Source: Sulfidibacter corallicola (GTDB taxonomy: Bacteria; Acidobacteriota; Holophagae; Acanthopleuribacterales; Acanthopleuribacteraceae). From it: DNA of 64,000 bases. A program made the position numbers and the translations under genes. Positions 8,697-17,189 of the stretch are shown here, piece after piece (the first letter of the stretch is position 1; every line of letters starts with the position of its first letter). The notes below the pieces were generated by a model, which was not told the DNA's origin, did not search any database, and saw only the letters and a program-made list of their open reading frames with translations. The DNA lies in NCBI RefSeq assembly GCF_017498545.1, contig NZ_CP071793.1, positions 11,712,256-11,776,255 on the forward strand, written 5' to 3'.

Positions 8697-9515
8697 TCAT
8701 GACAGGCGAACCGGAATGCCGGCCTCGGCCAGGAACCGTTTGGTGTCGTCGATGCGATAGTCGCCCGAGTGGAACATGGTCGCGGCCAGCACGGCATCGG
8801 CACCGCCGGCGAAGGCCAACCGCAGGTGCTCGGGTGTCTTGGCGCCGCCGGACGCGATCACCGGTACGGGCAGGGAGCGGCCCAGCGCGCCGGTGATCTC
8901 CATGTCGAAACCGATACCGGTGCCGTCGCGGTCCATGCTGGTGAGCAACAGCTCACCGGCACCGCGATCCGCCAATTCCCGCGCCCAGGTGCGGGCTTCG
9001 AGTCCCGTGGCGTTACGTCCGCCATGGGTGAAGACCCCGTAGGACCCGTCCTCGCGGCGCTTGATATCGATCGCGACGACGATGCACTGAGCCCCGAATT
9101 GGCGGCTCGCCTCGTCGACCAGATCGGGATTCTTCACGGCGGTCGTGTTGAGCGCAACCTTGTCGGCGCCGGCTTCCAGGAAGCGGTAGATGTCGTCCAT
9201 CGTGCGCAAGCCACCACCGACGGTGTAGGGAATCGAAAGCGCGCGCGACACGTTGCGCACCATTTTCAGCGCGGTCGGTCGCGATTCGGCCGAGGCCGAA
9301 ATGTCGAGGAAGACCAGTTCGTCGGCGCCTTCCGCTTCGTAGCGCACGGCAAGTTCCACGGGATCGCCCATGTCGCGCAGGTTCTGGAAATTGATGCCCT
9401 TGACGACGCGACCGCGGTCGACGTCCAGACAGGGAATGATGCGTTTGAGCAGATCGCCGGACGCCGTCACGGCGTTCGTGGCGTCACTGCCGGGCTGGGA
9501 CGTTAAATCAGACAT
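8697..9515 (-). CDS. hisF: imidazole glycerol phosphate synthase subunit HisF (cyclase)
   Basis: HisF is the cyclase half of IGP synthase. It uses ammonia delivered by HisH to turn PRFAR into imidazole glycerol phosphate and AICAR. The 272-residue TIM barrel shows LKRIIPCLDVDRGRVVKG (catalytic Asp), YTVGGGLRTMDDI, VVAIDIKR, LLTSMDRDGTGIGFD (second catalytic Asp) and VIASGGAKTPEH. The ATG at 9515 has AAGGAG 11 bases upstream and overlaps the hisH end by 13 bases. An N-terminal tail of about 20 residues precedes the usual start of the fold. An apparent upstream extension of this frame is only the antisense shadow of hisH and hisB. Confidence 0.96.
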   Translation of the reverse strand: MSDLTSQPGSDATNAVTASGDLLKRIIPCLDVDRGRVVKGINFQNLRDMGDPVELAVRYEAEGADELVFLDISASAESRPTALKMVRNVSRALSIPYTVGGGLRTMDDIYRFLEAGADKVALNTTAVKNPDLVDEASRQFGAQCIVVAIDIKRREDGSYGVFTHGGRNATGLEARTWARELADRGAGELLLTSMDRDGTGIGFDMEITGALGRSLPVPVIASGGAKTPEHLRLAFAGGADAVLAATMFHSGDYRIDDTKRFLAEAGIPVRLS

Positions 9516-10093
9516 GTGGCCAACAACTCCTTTCCCCAGGCGCCCGATTTCTCGGGATGAAACTGGAAGGCGATGGTGTTGCCGCGCGCGACGGCGGCGG
9601 CGAAGGGCGCACCGTAGGTCACGGTGGCGATGGCGTGCTCGCTCTCGTGCACGACGAAACTGTTGACGAAGTAGGCGGTTCCGGGTGGCAGGTCCCCTTG
9701 GCGCCACGTGATCGGCACCCACCCCATCATCGGGCGTTTGGGTGCACGCAGCAGTTCGACCCGACCCGGGAAGATGCCGAGCCCGGGATCCTCGTCTTCC
9801 TCGCTGGAGGCGAAGAGCACCTGCATGCCCACGCAGATCCCCAGCAGGGGTCTGTCGGCGGCAACCCAATCGCGCAGTACCTCCACCCAGCCGTGGCGGT
9901 GGAGAAAGCGCATGACCGCGCCGAATCGGCCCTGCCCGGGTAGCAGCAGTTGATCGATGCCGTCCATATCGGGCTCGCGCATGAGCCGGTAGGGACGATC
10001 CAGGCGCGCGAGCGCATCGCAGATCGAGGTGATGTTGCCGGAATCGGGATGCAGGACACCGATGGTCCCGCGTTGACCTTCTGGTGACGTCAT
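9503..10093 (-). CDS. hisH: imidazole glycerol phosphate synthase subunit HisH (glutamine amidotransferase)
   Basis: HisH is the class I glutaminase that supplies ammonia to HisF. In this 196-residue protein the nucleophile is C87 in PLLGICVGMQ, and the His-Glu pair is H179 and E181 in FQFHPEKSG. GxGxF (PGQGRFG) forms the oxyanion side. The ATG at 10093 overlaps the hisB stop as ATGA, the classic translational coupling arrangement. An open frame continues upstream past this start, but that stretch is the wrong frame of hisB. The protein is adjacent to its obligate partner HisF. Confidence 0.96.
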   Translation of the reverse strand: MTSPEGQRGTIGVLHPDSGNITSICDALARLDRPYRLMREPDMDGIDQLLLPGQGRFGAVMRFLHRHGWVEVLRDWVAADRPLLGICVGMQVLFASSEEDEDPGLGIFPGRVELLRAPKRPMMGWVPITWRQGDLPPGTAYFVNSFVVHESEHAIATVTYGAPFAAAVARGNTIAFQFHPEKSGAWGKELLATCLI

Positions 10094-10701
10094 AAGACCC
10101 CCTTGGTACTGGCACCGGGTCGCCCGGAAGGCGACAGGGCCTCGCGGAACGCGTAGGCCAGGGCCTTGAACGAGGCTTCGATGATGTGATGATGGTTTTC
10201 GCCGCAGACCCGCCGCAGGTGAAGCGTCAGGGCGCCGGACATGGCGAGGGAGTGATAGAAGTGGGGTACCATCTCCGTGCTCAGCTTGCCGACCGACTCG
10301 CGGGTCAAGCCAAGTTCGGTGCGGCAGTAGGGCCGACCGCACAGGTCGAGGGCACACATGACCAGGGTTTCGTCCATCGGCAACAGGCGTTGCCCGTAGC
10401 GGTGCATGTCGCCCCGTGCGCGCCAGGTCTCCTGCAGGGCCGCGCCGAGGACCAGCGCCGTGTCTTCCACCAGGTGGTGATCGTCGATGTGCAGATCGCC
10501 CTCGGCGGTCAGTTCCATGTTCCACCCGGCGTGATAGGCCAACTGGTGCAGCATGTGATCGAAGAAACCGTGCCCGGTTGCGACCCGAACCCGCTGGGTC
10601 CCGTCCACGTTCAGCTTCAACCGAATGTCGGTCTCTTTGGTGCGGCGGTGCTTCTCCACCGCGAAAGGCACCGCCGGTGCCGGCGTTGAAGGATCCGTCA
10701 T
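10090..10701 (-). CDS. hisB: imidazoleglycerol-phosphate dehydratase (monofunctional HisB)
   Basis: HisB removes water from imidazole glycerol phosphate to give imidazole acetol phosphate (step 6). The 203-residue protein carries both metal-binding repeats: HGFFDHMLHQLAYH with DDHHLVEDTALVLG, and MVPHFYHSLA with GENHHHIIEASFKA. It ends in the typical STKGVL. It is the single-domain form: the histidinol-phosphatase domain found fused in enterics is missing, and here an HAD domain on HisC probably does that job. Both ends overlap neighbours as ATGA (with hisC-HAD upstream and hisH downstream). Confidence 0.96.
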   Translation of the reverse strand: MTDPSTPAPAVPFAVEKHRRTKETDIRLKLNVDGTQRVRVATGHGFFDHMLHQLAYHAGWNMELTAEGDLHIDDHHLVEDTALVLGAALQETWRARGDMHRYGQRLLPMDETLVMCALDLCGRPYCRTELGLTRESVGKLSTEMVPHFYHSLAMSGALTLHLRRVCGENHHHIIEASFKALAYAFREALSPSGRPGASTKGVL

Positions 10702-12416
10702 AGTAACTCCTCGATCTGGTCGATATGGTCGAAGAAGGCGCAGGCGCCCGCCTTTTCCAGCGCTTCGCGGTTCTCACCGACTCCGATTGGCACGGCACCC
10801 GCGGCGACCGCGGCGCGGATGTCGTCCAGATTGTCGCCAACCATCCAGACACGGCGGCAACCGGTGACCTCGGAAGCGGCGCGGATGCCCTCGGGATCGG
10901 GTTTGGGATGGGTCACGTCGTCGACCGTGTAGCAGGGCGTGCCCGCGTCGAGACCCAACAAATCGATGCCGGGTGCCATTTCGCGACGGTTGCGGCCGGT
11001 GACCAGCGCGATGCGGAACTCCTTGCGCATCCGGTCCAGCAACCTGGCATCGATGAGTGGCGTTTCGCGCGTGACCGTGCCCGGCGTCGTGCCATCGCCA
11101 AAGTACAGGGTCTCGAAGACCGCCTTGACCTGTTCCAACGGCACGTCGGCGCCGTGACGTCGGATCAGCTCACGGGAGAGCACGTGATCGTCGTTGAACC
11201 CGCCGGCGGCGCGAAGAGCCAGAATCTCGTCGCGATCCGGCCGCAAACCGCAAAAGTGGAAGACCGTTCGAAGCACCGTTTCGTCGAAGCTGGCACGGAC
11301 GTCGATCAGGGTGCCGTCCACGTCGAGGCAGAGCAGCTCCGGCTTGAAGGCCAGGGTCAGGGCGGCTTCGAGCGCCGCGGTCTCCACCGGAACCGAGAAC
11401 CGCACACAACCCGTGATGCCCGGACGTTTGAAGGTCCGTACCGCGAAGCCCTGCATCGCCATCACCTTACCGATGAAGTTGGCGCGCCGATCACCCAGGT
11501 CGAGCATCAGGAAGTTGGACTCGCTGGGCAGGACGCGAATGCCCCAACCGCTCAGCAGCGTGAACAGACGGCGCCGATTGGCGACGACCTTTTCGCAGTA
11601 ATCGGTGATTTCTTTCTGGGCCTGGGGCTTGAGCGCCTCGCGACCCAGGTGGAGGCTGACCGAGCTGACGTTGTAGGGCATCACCCGGCGACGTAGCCGG
11701 TTGAGCAGCTCGCCGTCGGCGAGCAGGTAGCCGAGGCGCAGGCCCGCCAGACCGTAAGCCTTGGAAAAAGTGCGCAGGATGATCAGGTGGGGGTTGTCGG
11801 CCAGCAGGTCCAACAGGTTGTCGGAAGCGAATTCGGCGTAGGCTTCGTCCAGCAGGACGCGGGTGTCGTGCTGGCCACACCAGGCGATCAATCGTTGCGC
11901 CGTTTCGCGCGGAATGGACTCCCCGGTCGGGTTGTTGGGCCGAATCAGGATGAAGATCCCACCGGGATTGGCGGCGACCGCATCGAAGGCGGCCTCGATG
12001 TCCAGGGTCAGGTCGTCGCGAACGGGCAGGGTGACCGGCCGCACCGGCCAGACATCGCATTGCTCCAGGTAAAACCCGAAGGTGGGCAGCGGCGCGATGA
12101 TCGGCGTGTCGGCGGGCAAATCGGCGAACAGGTACTGAATCGCCTCGTCGCCGCCGTTCGAGACCAGGACCTGATCCTCGCGTAGCCCGTAGAAATCCGC
12201 CAAATCCGCTTCCAGCGCGCGGCGGTCGGGATAGCGCCACAGATCCGGATCGGGCAATGCGTTCAGGGCGGCCCGCAACCAGTGGGGCACGCGCTCGCTG
12301 CGTTCGTTCTGGTCCAATTTCCGGCCGGGCAGGTCGGCGGCACGAAACGAGGGAGACGAGGGCGCCAAAGGCATGATGGCGGGCGCCTGGGGCCTTGGTG
12401 AAGAAGCGTCACTCAC
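10698..12416 (-). CDS. hisC: histidinol-phosphate aminotransferase fused to HAD phosphatase (likely histidinol-phosphatase)
   Basis: In this 572-residue protein, residues 1 to about 355 are HisC, a fold-type I PLP transaminase (NERSERVP, VSNGGDEAIQ, RPNNPTGE, LLDEAYAEF, and the PLP-lysine motif TFSKAYGLAGLRLGY). It converts imidazole acetol phosphate and glutamate to histidinol phosphate. About residues 358-572 are a haloacid-dehalogenase phosphatase with the nucleophile motif LCLDVDGTLID, VTGRNRRE, KPDPEGI and MVGDNLDDI. The operon lacks any other histidinol-phosphatase, so I infer the HAD half performs step 8. I recall related HAD proteins being associated with histidine genes (TIGR01548 type), but this specific activity is not proven. 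It is coupled by ATGA overlaps to hisG and hisB. Confidence 0.92.
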   Translation of the reverse strand: MSDASSPRPQAPAIMPLAPSSPSFRAADLPGRKLDQNERSERVPHWLRAALNALPDPDLWRYPDRRALEADLADFYGLREDQVLVSNGGDEAIQYLFADLPADTPIIAPLPTFGFYLEQCDVWPVRPVTLPVRDDLTLDIEAAFDAVAANPGGIFILIRPNNPTGESIPRETAQRLIAWCGQHDTRVLLDEAYAEFASDNLLDLLADNPHLIILRTFSKAYGLAGLRLGYLLADGELLNRLRRRVMPYNVSSVSLHLGREALKPQAQKEITDYCEKVVANRRRLFTLLSGWGIRVLPSESNFLMLDLGDRRANFIGKVMAMQGFAVRTFKRPGITGCVRFSVPVETAALEAALTLAFKPELLCLDVDGTLIDVRASFDETVLRTVFHFCGLRPDRDEILALRAAGGFNDDHVLSRELIRRHGADVPLEQVKAVFETLYFGDGTTPGTVTRETPLIDARLLDRMRKEFRIALVTGRNRREMAPGIDLLGLDAGTPCYTVDDVTHPKPDPEGIRAASEVTGCRRVWMVGDNLDDIRAAVAAGAVPIGVGENREALEKAGACAFFDHIDQIEELL

Positions 12417-13264
12417 GGGATCACCTTCCGAACCGGGGTTTCCAGAATGTCGGTGGCGCCGGCCTTGCGCAGTTTCGGCAGCAGGTCACGCACCTGATCC
12501 TTGAGCACCGCCGCTTTCACCGCGAACCCCGACTGGCGGTAGAGCTTGGACACGGTAGGCGATTTCATGGCCGGCAGGGCGGCGACCAGCTCTTCCAAGC
12601 GATCTTCCTCGCAGTTCATCTCCAAAAGTACCCGGCGCCGCCCTTCCAGCACGCTGCGGAACACCAGCACCATGTGTTCGATCTTGTCACGCTTGGCGGG
12701 ATCGTCCAGTGCGCGCGGATCGGCCACGAAACGGGTGGTCGAGGTGAGCAGCGTATCCACGATCTTGAGGCGATTCTCCTTGAGGGTCGTGCCGGTGCTG
12801 GTGTTGTCGACCACCAGGTCGGCATCCTCGGGGGGGAACACTTCCGTGGCGCCAAAGGCCCGAACGAAGGTGAAATCGATGCCCTGTTTCTCGAGGTAGG
12901 AGCTGCACAACTGGCGATACTCCGATACCGCGATGATCTTGCGCGCCCGCACCTGGTCCCAGTCCCAATCTTCGGGAATGCTGGCGACGATGCGTACCGG
13001 GTCGAAACCCAGATCCAGCAAATCCTCCACCTCGGACCTCTGCTCGGCGATCCAATCGGCGCCGGCGAAGCCGCAATCGTGTTGACCCAGGGCCAGTAAT
13101 GGGGGAATGTTCTGGCTCTTCAACATCTTGATTTCCAGTTGGGGATCGTTGCATCCCGGTCGATAGTTGCGTTCGTTACCCTGGAGGTGGATGCCACTGT
13201 CGGTCAGCAACTCGGAAATCTTCTTGAATTGGCGCCCTTTGGGAATGACTAACTTGAGCTTCAT
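12413..13264 (-). CDS. hisG: ATP phosphoribosyltransferase, long form
   Basis: HisG catalyses the committed first step, joining ATP and PRPP to form phosphoribosyl-ATP, and is the feedback target of histidine. The 283-residue length indicates the long, self-sufficient form with a C-terminal ACT-like regulatory domain (about 210-283), so no HisZ partner is needed. Motifs seen are LKLVIPKGRQ, the DVVVDNTSTGTTL-like phosphate-binding loop (VVDNTSTGTTLKENRLKIVD) and the GATDILETPVRKVIP end. The ATG at 13264 has GGAG 8 bases upstream. It is the first structural gene after the attenuator. Confidence 0.95.
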   Translation of the reverse strand: MKLKLVIPKGRQFKKISELLTDSGIHLQGNERNYRPGCNDPQLEIKMLKSQNIPPLLALGQHDCGFAGADWIAEQRSEVEDLLDLGFDPVRIVASIPEDWDWDQVRARKIIAVSEYRQLCSSYLEKQGIDFTFVRAFGATEVFPPEDADLVVDNTSTGTTLKENRLKIVDTLLTSTTRFVADPRALDDPAKRDKIEHMVLVFRSVLEGRRRVLLEMNCEEDRLEELVAALPAMKSPTVSKLYRQSGFAVKAAVLKDQVRDLLPKLRKAGATDILETPVRKVIP

Positions 13265-13382
13265 GGGACGTTCTCCTCGTCGTGGGGGTCTCGGATGGGG
13301 GAAACCGGAATGAGACCGGGGTTGGGGGGTGATGGGTTGAGGTCGGGAAGGCGCCCTGCCGGACTCGGGAACCAAAGAGGCC

Positions 13383-13429
13383 AAAAAGAAAAAGCCCCGC
13401 TGGTTCCGGAAGGATACCAGCGGGGCTTT
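13383..13429 (-). terminator. his attenuator (intrinsic terminator)
   Basis: AAAGCCCCGCTGGT (13391-13404) pairs perfectly with ACCAGCGGGGCTTT (13416-13429), giving a 14-bp stem with an 11-base loop. On the minus strand it is followed by TTTTTCTTTTT. It lies between the His-rich leader peptide and hisG, where a histidine attenuator is expected. Confidence 0.9.
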
Positions 13430-13470
13430 GGGTCAATCGTCGTGCGCGTTTTGCGAGCAGCGCGACGCCA

Positions 13471-13545
13471 TCACACGGGCATCTTCCTCCCTTGGGGGTA
13501 GCTATGATGCACATGGTGATGATGGTGTTGAGCTGCCAACAGCAT
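13471..13545 (-). CDS. hisL: his operon leader peptide
   Basis: This 24-codon reading frame begins at ATG 13545 and ends in TGA at 13471-13473. Codons 7-11 are five consecutive histidines, codon 12 is Val and codons 13-14 are histidines again, so seven of eight consecutive codons are CAC/CAT. A GGAG lies 11 bases before the ATG. It sits between a sigma70-like promoter and a strong intrinsic terminator in front of hisG. That is the arrangement of ribosome-mediated attenuation: low charged tRNA-His stalls the ribosome on the His run and favours an antiterminator. The antiterminator pairing itself was not worked out. Confidence 0.9.
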   Translation of the reverse strand: MLLAAQHHHHHVHHSYPQGRKMPV

Positions 13546-13577
13546 GTTCGGAAACACTCCGCACTGAGATGGTTCTC

Positions 13578-13606
13578 ATTCAAGTCGAGGGCGAAAAGGA
13601 AGTCAA
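13578..13606 (-). promoter_or_regulatory. candidate sigma70 promoter of the his operon
   Basis: On the minus strand, TTGACT (13601-13606) and TTGAAT (13578-13583) are separated by 17 bases. The -35 matches consensus at 5 of 6 positions and the -10 at 4 of 6. It lies about 35 bases upstream of the leader-peptide start. Confidence 0.55.
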
Positions 13607-13974
13607 GTTAAAAAAGAATGAGATGCGGGATAAATCCAGCCAACTCCCCGGTGTGCCGCGATCCGTTTGCGATACGCCACCGACTCATTTCCCCGCTTTG
13701 CGGTGACCGCCCGCAGCGGTTCTCGGAAACGAATCGGATACGGGTCCGTTCTCACGTCACGCCGCCCACCGGAGGGGACGAGCGCGACCGCCCCGTTCCC
13801 CTCCCTCGACGGGGAACCGCTCATGTCACCGGTGATTCGGGAGAAGCGGAACCGCTTCCCGAAAGAAATCCACGAGGGCGAGTTCGCCGCCTCGGACTGG
13901 TGATGTTCCCCTTTCCGGCATGGGGCTCGGCACCCGCCTAAGCGAAAATTCGCGAGAATCTCGCGCGCTCCCCA
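13607..13974. other. gene-free divergent region between his promoter and BACON gene promoter
   Basis: Open frames cross this stretch on both strands, but none has a ribosome-binding site or recognisable protein features. It is GC-rich, with small inverted repeats such as GAAGCGGAACCGCTTCCC near 13842-13860. I assign no function. Confidence 0.4.
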
Positions 13975-14004
13975 TTGACCCCGACACCCTCTCCTTCTTA
14001 TGAT
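13975..14004 (+). promoter_or_regulatory. candidate sigma70 promoter for the BACON lipoprotein operon
   Basis: TTGACC (13975-13980) and TATGAT (13999-14004) are separated by 18 bases, with 5 of 6 matches each to consensus. The predicted leader to the GTG start at 14184 is about 170 bases. Confidence 0.55.
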
Positions 14005-14183
14005 TCTGTATTCAGCTCGAAGTCGGCGCCAGGTCTTCTCCGCTATATTTTTCATGCCCGCCGAGCCGTTACTTTATCGCCAATAAAATGGTTATCTGTC
14101 CTCAATTCAGTATGTTCGAGTATTGATTATCGTATCGCGACGCGCGCAATTGGGACAAAACCGCCCTGAAAAGCGAGGTCATA

Positions 14184-17100
14184 GTGGCAATTCACCCGAA
14201 TCGCACCATTCGTTCCGCGTACTTTATTTCCCTTTGCCTGGTTTTGACGTCGATCGGTGCCTGCCAGCAAAACCGGCAGCCGGAAACGTCCGAGGCAGCC
14301 GCATCACCGCAACCCTGTCGCCTCGATCTGAGCGCGCCCAGCGCCGTACACCAGGCCGAGGCCGGGAACGGATCCCTAAAGGTGACCGCCGAGGGTGATT
14401 GCGCCTGGACGGCGGAAGTGAGCGATTCGGAGTGGATCGAACTCCAACAACCGCAAGAAAACGAACTGACCTACGAGATCACCGCCAACACCAGCGGCAG
14501 CGCCCGCAGCGCCGCGATCAGTTTCAAGGGCGAGGGCCGCATCCTGCGCACCTTCTCGGTTTTCCAGGAAGGCGCCCGCTGCGACTTGGCGGTCGACCCG
14601 CTTTCGGCCAACGTTCCGGCCGACGGCACCACCGGCAGCCTGCGCATCACCACCGACACCAACTGCCAGTGGACGGCCGAGCGCAAGGTGGACTGGATCC
14701 AAATCGATTCGTTCGACATCGATCGCATCAGTTACAAGATTCAACCGAACACGGGCGCCTCGGCGCGGGCCGGCGCCATCCAGTTCCTGATCGATCAAAA
14801 GGAAATGGGTTCCTTCTGGGTGTTCCAGGAAGGTGTCGCCCAGCCTTCGACGGGTTGCAATTTCAGCCTGGATACCGCGCCGATCAGTTGGCGGGCCAAG
14901 GGCGGCAGCGCCGAAATCGCGCTTCGCAACGAAGACAAGTGCCTACTCCAGGTCACCAGCGACGTGGACTGGGTGGAACTTCCGGCGGAAGGGCTGGTTC
15001 CTCCCGGCGCTTCCTCGTTCAGCTACCGCGTATTGCCCAACAGCGGCTCTCGCGCCCGTACCGCCGTCCTGAGCATCGCCAAGGCAGGCGAGGCCGAACC
15101 GCAATTCGCAGCCCGTCTGGTGCTCGTCCAGGACGCGCGTACCTGCTCGGTCCGCCTGGGCCAATCGCGCTTCGACGTGTTGCCCAACGGATCGCGTCTG
15201 TCCCTTCTGGTGAAGGCCGATCCGGGCTGCCGCTGGAAAGCCGAGAGCGACGCTTCCTGGATCTGGCTCGGCAAGGCCGAAGGTGACGGCGACGGCGAAG
15301 TGAGCCTGGAAGTGACCGCCAACCAGACCGGCGGCTCGCGCATCGGCACGATCCGCGTGGCTGACCGGGCCCTGGTCATCATCCAGCGCGGCCAGCCGAG
15401 CTGCAATCTGGCCCTCAAGCCGGAGAGTTCGGCGTTCGGGATCGGCGGCGGCGGTGGCACCTTCGCCGTCAAAACGCAGGACAGTTGCGATTGGAAAGCC
15501 CAAAGTCAGACCGACTGGATCACCATCGACGAGGACTCGCGCGGCCTGAGCCCGGAACGGGTTCACTTCACGGTCGAAGAGAATCGAGGCATCGCGCCCC
15601 GTACCGGCACGATCCGGGTGGGCGAAAACATCTTTTCGGTCACCCAAAACGGCGTGACGCCCTGTTTCTACGCGCTGCGACCCAGCCACGCGGAATACGA
15701 CAGCCACGGCGGCGAAAACTCCTTTCGGGTGTCCACCCGCGACTATTGCGATTGGCAGGCTCGAAGTGACGTGTCCTGGATCCAGGTCGCGGCCACCGCC
15801 GATTCGGCCGGTGAAGCCTTCGTGCGCTACGTGGTGGAACCCCACGAAGGCACCGGTTCGCGAACGGGCACCATCACCGTCGGCGACAGCAGTTTCGTCG
15901 TGATCCAGGCCGGGCGCCTGCCCTGCTCGGTGGACCTGGACCGCGAGCTGATCGACATGGAAGCGGCCGGCGCGACCTTCTCGGTATCGGTCACGACCCG
16001 GGCCAATTGTGTCTGGAGCGCGGGATCTCCCGAGCCCTGGATCCAACTGGACCAAGGGGCGGAAGGTTCCGGATCGGGTCCCCTGAAGGTGACCATCGCC
16101 GCCAACCCCAACGCCGAACCGCGCGAGGGTACGCTGCGCATCCTGAACAAGGCGCTGATCGTGCGCCAGGCCGGTACCGGACGCTACCACTACAACGTGG
16201 TCGTGCGCGATCGCGACGGCAATTTCCTTTCCGGCACCAAGGTCACGTTCCACAACGGCGGCCACAAACTGACACAAACCACCGACCAGCGCGGCAGTGC
16301 GTCCGCGACCTTCGAGGAGAACTCGGGCATCGCCTACAGCGTGAACGGCACCAAGCGCTCCTTCGGCGACAACCGCAAGCTGGTCCACCTGATGGAGACC
16401 GAATACCCGGTGGCGTTGAGCCTGGTCATCGACGAAGAGAACCGCATGGACGGCACGATCTGGATTCGCTCCCAGGCGGCCGGCATCGAGATGAAGACCA
16501 CGCCGGGCACCACGGTACAATTACCCTACGGCACCTATTACATCTCCTATGAGAACGAGGAGCTGATTCATACCGAAGTCCACACGGTCCGCGGGATTTC
16601 GCGCATCGTGATCGACATCGCCACCATGCCCAACGTCTACTACCGCAACCTGTACCGCAAGAACAACGAGTTGGGCCTGCGGGACAAGGTAGTCGCCACC
16701 GGCGATGCCCGACGCGACGGATTCCCCTACTTCCTGGCCCGTTACTGGCTGGCCCGCCTGTACTGGGACCGCGACGACCGCAACGCGGCCACCGATCTGT
16801 TGGAAGACCTGTTCTCCCACCGCGACCTGTGGATGTCCATGAACATCAAGCCGCACTACGTGGTCGCCTACCTCAATTGTTTGGAGTACCGCGGCGCCCA
16901 CGAGCTGATCGCCGACATTTGCGAAGAAGAACCGTTGATCCAGCAGTTCAACCAGCTCCGCAACGGCGAGCGCGACGCCTACTGGCGCTTCCAGTTCCTG
17001 TACCACCGCATCAAGGCACTGGATCGGATGGCCGAGCAGGCCCGAGAATTCAAGAAGCGGCGGTACCGCAAGCGCATCGATCGCGCACTGACCTGGATCG

Positions 17101-17189
17101 CGGAACTTCCGGTGGAAACGCTCAACAGCAATCCCGTCCGCTATCAAGAGCTGAAAGAGATCAAGGCCCGACTGGACAAGCGTTCATGA
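14184..17189 (+). CDS. lipoprotein with seven tandem BACON-like domains and a helical-repeat C-terminus
   Basis: This 1001-residue protein begins with a lipoprotein signal (ISLCLVLTSIGAC, lipidated C27). About residues 50-660 contain seven repeats of roughly 85-95 residues. Each has a conserved Cys-x-Trp-x-Ala-x-Ser...Trp-Ile block (for example CDWKAQSQTDWITI and CDWQARSDVSWIQV), a later R-x-GTI strand and a closing Q-x-G. This is the BACON fold signature, known from Bacteroidetes surface and glycan-related proteins. An Ig- or carboxypeptidase-regulatory-like domain follows (about 665-790), then a TPR-like helical region (about 810-1000). The GTG start follows GAGG. The gene is joined to the next by an ATGA overlap. 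Its role is probably surface display or binding; the ligand is unknown. Confidence 0.85.
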   Translation: MAIHPNRTIRSAYFISLCLVLTSIGACQQNRQPETSEAAASPQPCRLDLSAPSAVHQAEAGNGSLKVTAEGDCAWTAEVSDSEWIELQQPQENELTYEITANTSGSARSAAISFKGEGRILRTFSVFQEGARCDLAVDPLSANVPADGTTGSLRITTDTNCQWTAERKVDWIQIDSFDIDRISYKIQPNTGASARAGAIQFLIDQKEMGSFWVFQEGVAQPSTGCNFSLDTAPISWRAKGGSAEIALRNEDKCLLQVTSDVDWVELPAEGLVPPGASSFSYRVLPNSGSRARTAVLSIAKAGEAEPQFAARLVLVQDARTCSVRLGQSRFDVLPNGSRLSLLVKADPGCRWKAESDASWIWLGKAEGDGDGEVSLEVTANQTGGSRIGTIRVADRALVIIQRGQPSCNLALKPESSAFGIGGGGGTFAVKTQDSCDWKAQSQTDWITIDEDSRGLSPERVHFTVEENRGIAPRTGTIRVGENIFSVTQNGVTPCFYALRPSHAEYDSHGGENSFRVSTRDYCDWQARSDVSWIQVAATADSAGEAFVRYVVEPHEGTGSRTGTITVGDSSFVVIQAGRLPCSVDLDRELIDMEAAGATFSVSVTTRANCVWSAGSPEPWIQLDQGAEGSGSGPLKVTIAANPNAEPREGTLRILNKALIVRQAGTGRYHYNVVVRDRDGNFLSGTKVTFHNGGHKLTQTTDQRGSASATFEENSGIAYSVNGTKRSFGDNRKLVHLMETEYPVALSLVIDEENRMDGTIWIRSQAAGIEMKTTPGTTVQLPYGTYYISYENEELIHTEVHTVRGISRIVIDIATMPNVYYRNLYRKNNELGLRDKVVATGDARRDGFPYFLARYWLARLYWDRDDRNAATDLLEDLFSHRDLWMSMNIKPHYVVAYLNCLEYRGAHELIADICEEEPLIQQFNQLRNGERDAYWRFQFLYHRIKALDRMAEQAREFKKRRYRKRIDRALTWIAELPVETLNSNPVRYQELKEIKARLDKRS

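Noticed and set aside
9516..10852. Long N-terminal extensions in frame with hisF and hisH
   Set aside because: These upstream stretches are antisense or alternative-frame shadows of hisH, hisB and hisC. The true starts have Shine-Dalgarno sites or ATGA overlaps and match family length.
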